Assembly (NCBI GenBank): GCA_021613335.1
Contig: JAJTWR010000278.1
Location: 2,179,501-2,243,500, forward strand
From: Whitmania pigra
Lineage: Eukaryota > Annelida > Clitellata > Hirudinida > Haemopidae
DNA: 64,000 nucleotides
Reading direction: 5' to 3'
Position numbers and translations under genes: made by a program. The notes below the pieces were generated by a model that saw only the letters and a program-made list of their open reading frames with translations, ran no database searches and was not told the DNA's origin. This document shows positions 51,701 through 63,309 of the stretch, piece after piece (within the stretch, counting starts at the first letter, position 1; the number at the start of each line of letters is the position of its first letter).

Positions 51701-54439
51701 TACAAATTGTAAGTTGATGTAAGAGATTAGTCATTTTATAGGCAATATTTAACAATTCAGCAATAATAAAATTGTAACAAAGCTATTTATATAGATGACA
51801 GCTAAATTAAATAAACAATAATCAAACTTTTGTACTTGTAATTAATTCTGATTAGTACTTTCAGTTTAAATATAATGAAAAGTGAGTGCTAACAGACCTC
51901 CAGTTCTGATTTTTCATTAATCCACAAACTGGCTTTGTCATCACAGGATGTCTGAATAAATCCAAAGAAATCCAACAAATTAAACCTTAATAATGGATTC
52001 AAAGAAAGTTTTTACCTTTGCATTTCAATCCCAACCAAGTTTTTGCAACTTTGCAAGTCAGTCATTGTAAGGATTCAAATTGCATTATAAGGTTTATAAT
52101 TATATAATCATACAAGTATATAATTTACAATTATATAATTCTATCATTACTTAAAATACTTTAAAATAATCAAAGCTGAACACTTTCAGCAAGCTCACAA
52201 GCTTGTAATTTACTAGAAAGTGTTGCTATTTTTATCTTCAGAGATTAACCTAATCTTTTATTTCTTGATAATTTGAGTTATTATAAAAGTATTATATGAT
52301 ATTTAATTATTATAAAAGTAATAAATTATTTAAAATTAAACTTCATCTAAAACTAATAAATCAGATTACTTTCCAGCTTAAGTTATTGACCATAGGAAAA
52401 CAACATTTCAATGTTTTTAATCTCTTTGCATTTTTTATTAAAAGCATTTTAGATCTTATTTTTCTGAGGATGGCTCATTCAAGGAGAAAATAAACATACT
52501 TAAATGACATCAATAGCAAAATGCTATTAGTGATCATTACTGGCATGGAAGATAAACATGTGGTTTAAATTGGAGATTCAACATTCCTATATTTTCGTGT
52601 TTTACATTTAATTACCAGGCAATTAAAACCTCACCAATGCTTTTGTTGGAAAATTTGTAAAGAATCAATTTATAAAAGGAAGGTTTAAACTGCAAAAGAT
52701 GGGTGACTTATCTCAAAGAACTTTGGAACCTTAAAAGTCTTAATGTACAATTAAATATTGTAATCAGACACTGGTGCATTTGTCTGTGTGTGTAAACAAT
52801 GAAGGAATATTTAGATACCACACACACAAACACATTGTGATTACACGCATCAAATGGTGCAATGTTTATTTTTGTAATCTTCCTGATTAATTGGTAACTA
52901 CTGTTATTGTTATTATTCATTTATTATTAAATTAATAACTACCATTATTGTTATTATTAATTTATTATTGAAATATCTAGGATAAAATCAAAAACAAACC
53001 AGAGTTGAGATAATTGAAATTTGTGCCATATTTTAATTTGAAAATCATCTATTTATTTCTAATCACAAAATTGTTATCCAAGTTTTTCTAAATAATCTAT
53101 ATATATATAAAACAAGGATCTCGTGTGTCTATTTCTTATACAAATCTTTAATTCTGAATTGATTGAAGCTTGAGACACTTGAGTACATTGACAAGGGGGT
53201 CAGTTTAATGAATTTGCAAAAAAAATCAATAAATTCTTTTGCATTTTATTGCCAAAAAACCTCTTCTGGGCTTATTCCCACAAGAGCTGGTGAGCTTAGG
53301 CGCATGCTGATTAATATTCATGATCATAAGCTTTTAGTTTTTCCGTTTTATATTTATATTTTACATAATTACGTTTACATTTTTTGTTATTTATCTACAA
53401 TTTAATATTAGTGTTATTTTGGTAGCCATCTTATTCCGTTTGTCATTCGTAATTTATTTACTAATTCTATGCTATACATGAAGTTTATTCATTTGCAAAA
53501 TTATTAAAGGGCAAAGCTGGGAAAAGAGTTATTAATATAATAAAGCAAACAATACAACTTATGAATATTCAATTAAGATTACCAAATAATAACAATAATA
53601 ATAATGACAAATAACAAATAATTACAAATTCTGATGCTAGTCTAAGTTTTGCTATAACATTACTGTTTATTAAGTTACCATATTTTTAATATTGCATATA
53701 CTTTGACAATAGAAAAATATATTGTTTAAAACCAAAACCCTATTATCCTACTAAGAATTATTGCATGCAATGATTATACACATTCATCATGAGATATCAA
53801 TAGCCGTAAGATTCAAGTCCTGACCTTTTCTCTCTGAAGGGTTTCTCTGATTTGTTTCATCTCACCATCCAGTCCTTTAATAAATCCACGTTGTTATTAT
53901 TATTATTACTATTAATGTTGTTATTTTAAAATATCATTTGAATTTCCAAGCAAATCATGAAAACCAACTTTCTTCATTTGATGTACATTCCTTTTCCTTT
54001 TCCTTTAGCAACTGCTCCAGCTTGGACTTAGACTCTCTCAAGACTACGTGAATCAAAATACCAGTTACATGTAGATATCTATTTCCTGGCTTAGATCAAC
54101 TAATTGTAATAATATTTAGTAAATAAATTTAGTAAATAAATTTCAGAAAAATTTTAATGATCATCAAGTCGGATTATTGCCTCTAACTAATGTATTATGA
54201 AACCAATACAATAATAATCAGTTACATATAAATATCACATAAAATGAAATATAAACTATACCTTGAATATCCCTCGATAAATCCTCTTTCTCAACAACCA
54301 AAACGCTATTGTCTTTCTCTACATTTTCGAGTTGATGAGATACGTTCTTGTAGAGGTAGAAGCCATACACGAACATTACCATTACAATTGCTACTGAAAA
54401 CAGTTGCAAACCAAACGATGAACCTCTCCTTCCTAGCAT
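47726..54439 (-). CDS. GOLM2: GOLM1/GOLM2 (CASC4)-type Golgi type II membrane protein, 12 exons
   Basis: Exons 54439-54262, 54043-53969, 53874-53825, 51951-51898, 51543-51396, 50188-50121, 50006-49931, 49325-49210, 48758-48737, 48669-48616, 48168-47933, 47734-47726; phases agree, 361 aa. A short cytosolic N-terminus (MLGRRGSS) precedes one signal-anchor segment at about residues 8-30 (LFSVAIVMVMFVYGFYLY). A coiled coil follows to about residue 190, containing a CDDK motif like the CEDDK of CASC4. The luminal tail is acidic (DDEDMADEQFEGE) and ends QQQKRFREP. This layout is that of GOLM1/GP73 and GOLM2, which reside in cis-Golgi membranes. Vertebrate proteins are about 400-430 aa. Exon 9 is only 22 nt and the last coding exon only 9 nt; these two are the weakest parts. 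A 5' untranslated exon probably joins near 54503. Confidence 0.82.
48685..48723. repeat. (AAT)n microsatellite
   Basis: Short AAT tract in the GOLM intron between the 22-nt exon and the next exon. That intron is only 67 nt long, so the repeat makes up more than half of it. Confidence 0.85.
48945..49023 (-). pseudogene. tRNA-like sequence, decayed
   Basis: Read on the minus strand: a perfect 7-bp outer stem (GTGCTCC with GGAGCAC), a good A-box (TGGCCTAATGG) with D-stem GCC/GGC, a loop CTCTCAA that would carry a CUC (Glu) anticodon, and a T-loop ATTCGATC close to the B-box. The anticodon stem does not pair and the T-stem pairs poorly, so a functional tRNA is unlikely. It is best read as a tRNA pseudogene or the head of a tRNA-derived SINE in a GOLM intron. 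Confidence 0.5.
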
Positions 54440-55718
54440 TGTTGTTGGTCCCTTAGAACTGTATCTATCCTCCAGTAAATGTTTGGTATCCAGTTTTCTG
54501 CATAAGAAATGATAGGTCAAATTAAAATAAAATCATGGTTCATGGCTACTAAACTCGACAAGCTTTAAACTATTGCACCAGAGCAAAACTATTTTACATT
54601 GAAATAAGATGTTATCCGACAAGATTAAACCACTATCGACACAAATCAGCCACAATCCACGAATCACCAGCAACTATAAGCTACGTAAACACCTTCGCAG
54701 GCGCATGCGTTTTATAATTATTTTAGATGTGTGCAATAATTTTTTAATTCAACTTAATTTATACGCTTTTGAAATTTTTAAATTGCTACTTAAAATTTCA
54801 ATTTCAACTTGAACAGAATGTCCAGGTAACTGCGGCTAAACTCCATCAATCGAAAGCTTTGACGAGTATACATTTAATGTTGTCATTGCAAATAAAATAG
54901 GTGATAAGTGAAACAAACATGAAATAATTTCAAGCTACAAAATAATGTCTTAAATAAACAACCCCAAAACGAATGTCAGCATCATTTATAGAATTTACTC
55001 TTCAAACTTGATAATTTATTCTAAGCCAGTCATTGCGTTAAAAAAGAACACCCACACATCATACAGGCTTAAGCCCTTACAGAGGAAATAGATTTAAGGG
55101 GTGGTCTGAGTAAGGCCCCCTAACAACCAGTCAGAAAACCTTTTTTGCTAGTTTTGTAGACTAATTCTGAGGAGGCCAAACCAAGTGCATTCTGAGTTAA
55201 ATACATGTTGTCTTGATGATGCACTTATTGACACTGATGGTGACTCATTGGAATTGCTTAACTGAATAAAAAATTGTGTTTGGATCATGCGGCTATTTAT
55301 TATTAACCGCATATTCGTTACTTAATTGTGTATTCAGGGTTCCAGAGAATAAATAAAGGTTTAAGCTAAAAAATTAAAATTACAAAGGCTACAAAGATAG
55401 ACATGAAGTCTGTGATTTTTTTTAGCGATCTGACGTATTCTCAGAAAATTCGCTGGCAACACTGCTTATAAATGGCCGAATAGAATTCAAACGGTTTATT
55501 TCTTTATTAGTGCACACTTATTATATTTCTTGCAATTCTTCCTTTCAAAAGTAATTAATCAGTTAACCTGAAAATATGTGCGGAAGCGTAGCATTCCAGC
55601 ATAAAGACATATGTCTGTCACCTCCATAATATGTACTCTGTTTCAAAAACATTGTTTTTACTAGTTAAGTAGTAATTTTATGTTAATTGTAAATAGTCAT
55701 CAAATTGCAAACTTCTAC
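54440..55718. other. upstream region of GOLM gene
   Basis: Contains the probable 5' UTR exon border near 54503 and the promoter. A palindromic GCGCATGCG lies near 54703-54711. No gene was recognised up to the LINE poly(A) tail. Confidence 0.35.
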
Positions 55719-58700
55719 TTATTATTATTATTATTATTTTTTTTTTTTTTTTATTTTCTCGGCCATGCAAACATTAACATATCAATCGTTCAAAAAAACC
55801 ACTCCGAAAAATTTAGTGTCCGCAAAAGGGTCCGAGATCTCCCTGGACATGTAAGTTTAAAAGAACAAGACGTAGTTCGAAATGTCAATCGTACCGAAGA
55901 ACATCAACCGTTAATGTTAACGAGAGTTCGAGACTTGGACTTCTTTCTTCGGTGGCACCTGTGAGCCCTCCATATCTTGTAACTGTGATTTAGAACAGCA
56001 GTTACGATGTTCATAAGGCCTGTCCTCGTGACGCCGCAATCCTTCCAAAATCTAAACGATTTTTGGGACATCACCCCTCTCCAGTTGCACACAAACGCGC
56101 CAACATTTGGCATCAATCTCAGAGTGCTTTCTGGAGCATTTCTCAGCATCCAAGTGTGAACATCTTGAATGTCATACTTCAGTACTTTGTTGTCGTACAC
56201 TCGGTCCAGGTTGTAGACGTCTGAGGTGACGGCTACATCACACACTATGTATGTGTTTCCTTTCCACGCACATAAATCGGGTATTCTGAGTCCCTGATCT
56301 GTAGGAATTCGGGGCTCTACTCTTGTTTTGTAGCCTCTTTTTAACAGTTCGTTTTCCAGCTTTCTCATAACAACATTATGTCTCTCGTGCCTTGCGCCAT
56401 CGGTTCTTGGGCATTTCTGGATCATATGCCCCAGCGACTCTAAGGATTGACAACCCTCATCGCACCCCCTGGGAGCCTGCGGGTTCCATCTCGAAGCTCT
56501 AAGCCTGCAATGTAGTGCAGCAGCCCGGATCTTAACGCATCTGATATACTGGCCAGAATGAATTCTCGGGACCGCAGCTGAAATCCATTCGCTCATTCCA
56601 ATTCCCTCGGTGAATGATCTCAGTCCGTAGCCGTCTACAGTTTTGTACAATCTCTCCGAAGTTGCCGCCCTCCAATCCTGTTTCGGTTGTTTCGCCTCTG
56701 CTGTTCCAAATTTCCGAAATTCTCTCATAATCAGAGTGTTGTTTCTGAGAACATCAGTCATGAAATCATCCTTATAACGGCCTGTCTCGGAGAAAATTTC
56801 TGTCAATCTATTTATTCGAAGACGAGGAACCCATTGCCTAAGTTGAAGAATTCCTAGACCTCCGGATTTAACGGGAGCATGATAAAATGGTTTCGGGACA
56901 TCTTTTGGAAGATGTAGCCAATGCCTTGTTGCCCTTCTAATCGCGGTGTCTGCGGAGTTCAGAGAACTGATGAATACCTCGTCAAAGGTAAGTTTATGGA
57001 CCAGACTTGGTAGCAAGTGAACTTTTAAAATATAAAGGCGTTGGCAAGGTTTTATTGGTGCTCTTGAAATTGAATGGAGCAGTTTTTGAACCTCATCTCC
57101 GATCGACGCTGGCTGCTTCCGGACTCCAATCTCTATCCCCAGGTATTTGTACGTCTGTGAGACATCGATTGCTTTGATATCTTCAGATTGTAATTTGAGG
57201 TACGTTCTGGGGTTGACTATCCAGCGTTTCTCTCTGCAGTGGGTTTCAGTTCTGAGCGTAGCGCATTTGTTTGGATTGATCCTTAGACCTGCGCTGCTCA
57301 TTGCACTCTCTAGTTGCTCCATCAGTCTTTTCATTCCGATGTCCGTCGTTGACATTAGGACCAGATCGTCGGCGAATGCAATGTAATTGCACTTAGTGGT
57401 CGAACCTCTGCCAGCCGTGACTCCAATTGATTGGTCCAATTTGCTGGTTATCATGTCTATGACCGCATTGAATAGGGGGGGGGGACATTGGATCTCCCTG
57501 ACGGACTCCTCATTTCACTTGAATTTTTCCACTGAGACCCTCCTTGGTTTTCAGATAGACCTCACCTTCTTTGTAGAGTTCTGCTAGATACTCTAAGAAG
57601 AGTGGTGGAGTACCAAGTCTGGCAGCCGCTCTGAGTATGGTGTTATGAGATACGGAGTCGAAGGCTTTCGTAACATCAACAAAGGTCAGGTTTAATTTTT
57701 GGAGCTGTTCTCTCTTTTTTCGGATAATTGATTTAATCAGAAAGAGATTTTGTGCAACGCGGAGTCCAGCTGTCCTTCAGTCCCCGGAATGCAATTTCTA
57801 CATCCCATCTGGTGATTGGATCCTGCATTTCTGTTGCTGTTTCATTAATCGTTTCTAAAGGCCCGTCATCCTCCACCGATTCCTCCTCGAAGATTGGACC
57901 CCAATAATCTGCCAAATCCGCGGGAAGAGTGCCTGCCTGTATCTCATATTCTTCCTTCAGAACAGAATGGGCTGCTGCTGTGGGATTCTTTCGGAAAAGA
58001 GCTTGTAACCTGGCGTAGCATTTCTGCCGTTCTACCTTTTTTTGTTACCCGGACTTTTGATTTCTGATATGTTCTGCATGCACTTTCTGATTTATTTCTG
58101 GCTTGACTGTAGCTATTTGTTTGTTTCCTCTCAACATGATTCGGTGGCTTTTTTTGCTTCTTGCTATTGATGACTTGTGGAATTTGATTAGAAGTCCATT
58201 TTTCATATTCCTTGTTTATTAATTGGATTTTCTCCGTTCTGTCCAGTCTCTCGCTTATGAGGTCAGAGAGCTCTTCGTTTTCCAGATGTATCATGTGATA
58301 TCTCTCAACCACAAACTGTTTCAGTTTTACCAGGCTATCCAAGGAGACTGTATTGTTGTCCAATCCCTCCTGTTCATCAGTCGCAGGTGGCGTTCCAGAT
58401 CTCTCCGAATTTTCAGGATGTCTCAGAACCACAGTATCTCGGAAGGCATTGCTTAGAAGGCTCTTGTATCCAGGTTTGTTCCTAATTCTTCTTATTCGCC
58501 TCAGGCTCATATCCGGGAAGTGTCTAGAGAGAGCAATGTTGATTCTCTTTCTTTCTTGGTCGTTCAGTCCAACTTCGGCTTTGGACATCCTTTTTCACAG
58601 CTCGTTGGAATTATTCTCATCAATTGTTTCCAAACAATCCGAAGGTTTTTGAGTATTTTCCAAAGAACTGCTGATGCACTGTTGGAGATTAGTCTTGTAT

Positions 58701-59047
58701 TCTACTTGCCTTCTGTGTCCTCGAATAGCGGCTAAGGTTCGATGTGGGAAGTGTTTGTGGAGTTCTATATTAATAAATTTCACTCCTTGTTGTTTCAGTT
58801 CTATTTCTTTCATTGCCATCACATGAGATTCCTCTTCGTTCCATCTGCATCTCCAGTAACTTTTTCCTGACCGTTTCGCATGACACTGGACTGGGTGGAC
58901 ACGACTCTCATGAATTTTTACTCCTCTAGACGTTCCGAACTCCGCCTCACAATATTCACACTTTTTATGGACAACAGTCGGTACCGAAGAAACACAACAA
59001 TCTTTCACCTGTGTGAGAGCCGCCAAGGTGCGCGAACGGGTCTGCAT
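55719..59047 (-). mobile_element. R2-like LINE with restriction-like endonuclease, inactivated
   Basis: Minus-strand order: C2H2 finger (CEYCEAEFGTSRGVKIHES) and Myb-like segment near 59000-58650; RT motif FVDVTKAFDSVSHNTILR near 57700; RQGDPMSP near 57490; FADD catalytic box near 57370; CCHC knuckle (CDEGC, LGHMIQKC) near 56440; endonuclease PDL with IVCDVAVTSD near 56250; stop at about 55904. Ends in a poly(A) plus (AAT)n tail at 55757-55719. Finger, CCHC and endonuclease order is that of the R2 clade. Damage: in-frame TGA at 58595, a frameshift at an A7 run near 58040, loss of the N-terminal RT motifs near 57740, an in-frame TGA before the RQGDP box, and a frameshift at a C-run near 57475. 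Confidence 0.85.
55904..57454 (-). pseudogene. R2-like LINE ORF, 3' open portion (RT core, CCHC, endonuclease)
   Basis: Longest uninterrupted piece of the LINE, 516 codons. FADD is at codons 27-30, the CCHC knuckle at 331-348, and the restriction-like endonuclease PD at 393 with D406. It is the only part long enough to place the element in a clade. Confidence 0.85.
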
Positions 59048-59392
59048 TGTTTACCTTTTGTTCTTTCCGGTGAATCTTCAAATTAATTTAATTCTCAGAA
59101 CTTTTAACAACATCAATCAGCAGACGCTTTCGGAATCAAACGCACTTTAAACCACCTCTTTCTCTTCTATTTATCTGAAGTTGTGACGTCTAGACGAAAC
59201 CAGACGTTTGAGTCAAAATGTTTACAACTCAACTTCAGTTTTTCCCCTTTTAATAATCTCACAATCCTAAACGGAATGTAGGGGACACTAATTGACAAAA
59301 AAATTGCGACAAATAAACGCCGAAGTCTCCGAATTTAATAAATTCTTAAGAGCACGCGAATATTCGACCGCACCAGTCAACAGCTCGAGACG

Positions 59393-59703
<311 letters not shown>

Positions 59704-60500
59704 ATTCATCAATGCTGTCGTTGTTATTATTGTTATTAGATGATTTGTTATTAGGTGTTTTAAGCGGTGTTTGCTTTCTTGATGACGCGTTAGGAATGTA
59801 GTGAGAAGTACCAGAACGAGTGTACTTCACTTTGCAAACATAGATAAACATTCAAATGCCTTTATTTCTATACATTTATTATAAATTTCATCCTAGTTTA
59901 CCTAGAAATGTTTTCAATGTGTTCATTCCATTTAAGTTTCACCTCAGTTTATAGTTTAGACAATTCGTTGACTTTGATTTAATAAAAATGATTTATTTTT
60001 TATTATTATTTATATATTTACCTTTTAAACGCATATTTTCTATTTTTCGATACTTTTTATACATTTTTGTACATTTATACTATTTTTTCAAATAGTGAAA
60101 GTGTTTCACTGAAGTTGGCGGTCAAACCGAAGATCGCCGCAGCACTCCTGATAAAAAATGAAAGATTGCTTAAAACTTCTCGTGCTGAGCAGAATGACGA
60201 GGAATTTTAAGCGAATTTCTACAAATATCAAGAAAATAATAAATACTATAAAACGAGCTAAAGAATTTAATGGAAATGATTGTAGATGAAGAAGAATAAA
60301 TTAACATTTATAATAATTAGTATGTAATTTCCAAGAAACAAAATGGAGCCAGGAACAAGTTTTATTTAGTCAAATAACAATTAAATTATATTAACATATC
60401 AGTTATCAAGTATGTATATATATTATTACTAAAGTTGGTAAAGAAACAAAATGCAATAGCTTAACGAGCATTAAAAGTGAGATGACATATAACCACTCCA
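59704..60500. other. spacer with two short doubtful coding pieces
   Basis: Between the ATT tract and the next ORF. Apart from the candidate exon at 60096-60210, nothing stands out. Confidence 0.3.
60096..60210 (+). CDS. possible terminal exon, unrecognised
   Basis: After an acceptor-like TTTTTTCAAATAG, a frame (phase 2) reads ESVSLKLAVKPKIAAALLI, then NERLLKTSRAEQNDEEF and TAA at 60208. Codon use is more GC-rich at third positions than the surroundings, which suggests coding. No upstream exon was found, and the preceding 400 bp are microsatellite and AT-rich DNA. It could be a chance frame or a gene fragment. Confidence 0.22.
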
Positions 60501-61181
60501 TCATTTTGACACAGGAATAGATGCTCTTTGAGTTACAGACGACTTGCCATATCTGCTAGTCTTGTTCTTCTTCGGAACCTCGGTCCATTCGGTGTTGCTT
60601 TTCTGAGTCGTAGGAATATTTCTGCGGTTTATTTCCACTCGAATTGATAGCTTTGTAACCAATTTTGGTGAAACCTTTGATTCATCTCTTGACACAACCT
60701 TGGTTTCATTTATGGAGTCATTATTGCGTTCTTCCTTTTTCTCCGATTTGAAAAGGTTTGACATCAATTCGGGTTTGGTTTTGGATTCCGATAGCGGCGC
60801 ATCCTCGGTTGCCTTCTTTTCATCAGTTTGCTGATCAGGAATTACTAGAGAAGGTACTTCCACTTCTCTATCACTCAATGTTTCAGGTTGAGATGTTTCC
60901 AAAGAAACGATAATTTCATTACTAAGCAAGGATTGTGGAGCCGAGATTTGCACGGAATCGTTTGAAAGGGTATTCTCAACCAAAGACTGAGTTAGAGAGA
61001 TTTGCAGATCTGCGCGCTTATTGTCAACTATGTCTGGCGGTAGGACCTGAGTAGGAAATTCGGTTTGTACGATGTTCATCAAAGGCTTCTCTTCCGTAGA
61101 AGCCTGATTGACAACTCTGGAGGTGTAAGCTTTGGCTATTACTGGTCCGATTGGAGTGATTCGCCTTTTTAGCAGCATCAT
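60501..61181 (-). CDS. unrecognised polar, probably disordered protein or terminal exon
   Basis: Open frame of 226 codons from the first ATG (61181), ending in TGA at 60501. The frame continues upstream to a good acceptor (ATTGTCAG ending near 61195), so this may be the last exon of a longer gene running in from the right, across the Tc1 insertion. The N-terminus is basic (LLKRRITPIGP). The body is rich in Ser, Thr, Glu and Lys (TDEKKATEDAPLSESKTK), and the end is basic again (EVPKKNKTSRYGKSS). No signal peptide, membrane segment or known domain was seen. Base composition is clearly more balanced than the flanks, which favours real coding. No function is proposed. Confidence 0.5.
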   Translation of the reverse strand: MMLLKRRITPIGPVIAKAYTSRVVNQASTEEKPLMNIVQTEFPTQVLPPDIVDNKRADLQISLTQSLVENTLSNDSVQISAPQSLLSNEIIVSLETSQPETLSDREVEVPSLVIPDQQTDEKKATEDAPLSESKTKPELMSNLFKSEKKEERNNDSINETKVVSRDESKVSPKLVTKLSIRVEINRRNIPTTQKSNTEWTEVPKKNKTSRYGKSSVTQRASIPVSK

Positions 61182-61728
61182 TTCGCTAAACCTGTCTGAC
61201 AATATAATAAATAATAAATATAATAAATAATAAATATAATAAAAAATTAAATCTAAATCGAATCGATGAAATAGCTTACTGAAGAAAAGATATTAGGCAA
61301 ATATCTGCAGCAAATTGCAGCCAGTGAACTTATTATTGATAATGCTTAAAACAATAGTCTTCGAAATGAAAGATTATGAATGTTAGAGTAATAAAAATAT
61401 TTATTTTATTAAAAATTAAAAATAAATAAAAATATACAAAAATAAATATTTTTAGTGTCTTTTTCATTTTTACAACCGCCAGAATTTTATCTTAATAAAT
61501 TAGCTTGCTCAAAGCTTATTTGATTGCGGACTGCTGTTTAATTTGAGCATTATTAAATTATTAAATCATAATAAAGTACTTTTGTGACATGTTAATTAGG
61601 TCATAAACAATGAAGTGGTTTCGTCAGTTCGAAATTGGTTATTTAAACATGCAAATATTCGATATTATTTATTACATAATTGTATTGCTTAATAAATTTA
61701 AGATATATTATTCAAATACTCATTTATA
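61182..61728. other. AT-rich spacer
   Basis: Between the unrecognised ORF and the Tc1 element. AAATA-type runs at 61200-61245 and 61385-61450. No gene was recognised. Confidence 0.3.
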
Positions 61729-63309
61729 CAGCGCTAGAAAAAATGTTACGACAGCCCCCATTTTTTGTAATAACTTAAGTTTAAATTATCGAACGAAACT
61801 CAAATTTAGAAGAACTGTGTAATATATTTAAAGAACATAACTCGTATATTTGTTTTCACTTTGATCAAGAAGTAAGCGCAAATTCCTCAAAAATCCATTT
61901 TTTTTGCATAGAAATATTGTTACGACAGGTTACAAATAAACTCATGAATTTCAGTATTTTGGCAAAAAATTTTATTTAAAACTAAATGAAATAATGTTTC
62001 AATAAGATGTCATCCTCCTTTTTTAGAAATAACATCTATGCACTTATTTTTCATGGAGAAAATCAGTGTTTTGATGATGTTTTCATCCAAATTTCTCCAG
62101 GCGCTCCAAATCGCTTCTTTAAATTCATTTTCTGTGTTATATTGTTGTCCATTGCCATAAACTGATCTTGAAAGAAGGCCCCAGACATTTTCTATCGGAT
62201 TCAAGCAGGGTGAACACGCCGGCCAATCCATCACTTGAATGTTGGACTCCTGAAAATATGCTCTGCTTGCCTTGGAAACATGACTAGGAGCATTATCTTG
62301 CTGAAATTCATGTTGTTTTGCTTCAGCAAAAGGAAGGAGATGATTCTTGAGCATTTAGATGTACTTCTGAGAGTCCTGCCTCCCTTTCAAAATCATCAGT
62401 TCAGTCCTCCCAAATGCTGAAATTCCTCCCCAGACCATCACAGAGCCTCCTCCGTGTTTTCTGCTATAACAAACCTCTCTTTCTTTTCTGAGATCATGCC
62501 AGTAGTATTTATAGCCGTCTGGCCCATCAAGGTTAAATTTTTTTTTCTTCTGTGAAAATTACGCGTTCCCATCTTTCGTTGTAGCTGACCCTCTCTTTGG
62601 CCCAGAAGAGGCGTTTTTTCTTGTGATGGACTTTCAACGCTGGAGCTCGCTTTCGCATTTCGTATCTCTGCTGTCCACTTGAATTAAGATAATTGCAGAC
62701 TGTCCTAACATGGACATCCAAATCCATCTTATCTTTTAGCTGTTTACACGAATATTCTCCTTGTGAAGCCTCCCTGATGAGGCGTCTCTGAATCTGATTC
62801 GAGAGTTTTTTCGGTCTTCCGCCCTTGTACTTCTTCCCATATGGGTCTGGATCATCCAAAAACATTTGATGACAGTTCTTGACCTATTCAACTCATTTGC
62901 AATCTTTTTTATTGAATAGTTTGCCTTTCCCAAGGCTTTAACTTGTCCTCTTTCTCCTTCTGTCAAACCTGCTTTCTTTCCCGTGATGAAATGAATGTAA
63001 ACGGAAGTTTTGAATTTCACACTCCTTTACATAGCCTTCTTAATGACAATTTAATGTTTGATCCTTCTAACGAGACTTTGAAATTGATGAAACGAGTCCA
63101 AACCGGAAACTGTCGTAATAATAATTCCAGGCCAAAAATGGTTCATTTGCATAATTTACGGGAACCATTAACCCATATGAAAGGAAATTTTGCACGATGC
63201 TTACAAATGGTGTTTTACTGTAATTGCTGAAAATTTCATCAAGATATGTTAATTTGTAAGGAAATTATCCATAAAAAGTGGGCATGTCGTAACAATATTT
63301 CTAGCACTG
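61729..63309 (-). mobile_element. full-length Tc1/mariner element with IR/DR ends
   Basis: Outer ends CAGCGCTAGAAAAAATGTTA (61729) and, reverse strand, CAGTGCTAGAAATATTGTTA (63309) are flanked by TA (61727-61728 and 63310-63311), 1581 bp in all. A second copy of the end motif, GAAATATTGTTACGACAG, lies at 61911-61928, and a related one on the other strand at 63110-63128. Each terminus therefore has two direct repeats, the IR/DR layout known from Sleeping Beauty-type elements. A broken transposase runs between them on the minus strand. Confidence 0.9.
62010..63020 (-). pseudogene. Tc1-type transposase, inactivated
   Basis: Three frames cover it: 63020-62736 (paired-like helix-turn-helix, LTEGERGQVKAL and YSIKKIANELNRSRTVI), 62865-62533 (GRPKKLSNQIQRRLI, then RVIFTEEKK) and 62354-62010 (FQQDNAPSHVSKA, then NPIENVWGLL, stop). 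At least one frameshift (near 62860-62870), another near 62540, and a stop near 62355 break it. In the DDE triad, the first Asp, normally in the TDE block, is Glu here (FTEEKK). The second Asp (QQDNAPSH) and the Glu (NPIEN) remain. Confidence 0.88.

Noticed and set aside
52940..53405. Plus-strand frame with a TATATATATAAAACAAG start in a GOLM intron, considered as a Helitron end
   Set aside because: No hairpin plus CTRR end and no RepHel protein could be found.
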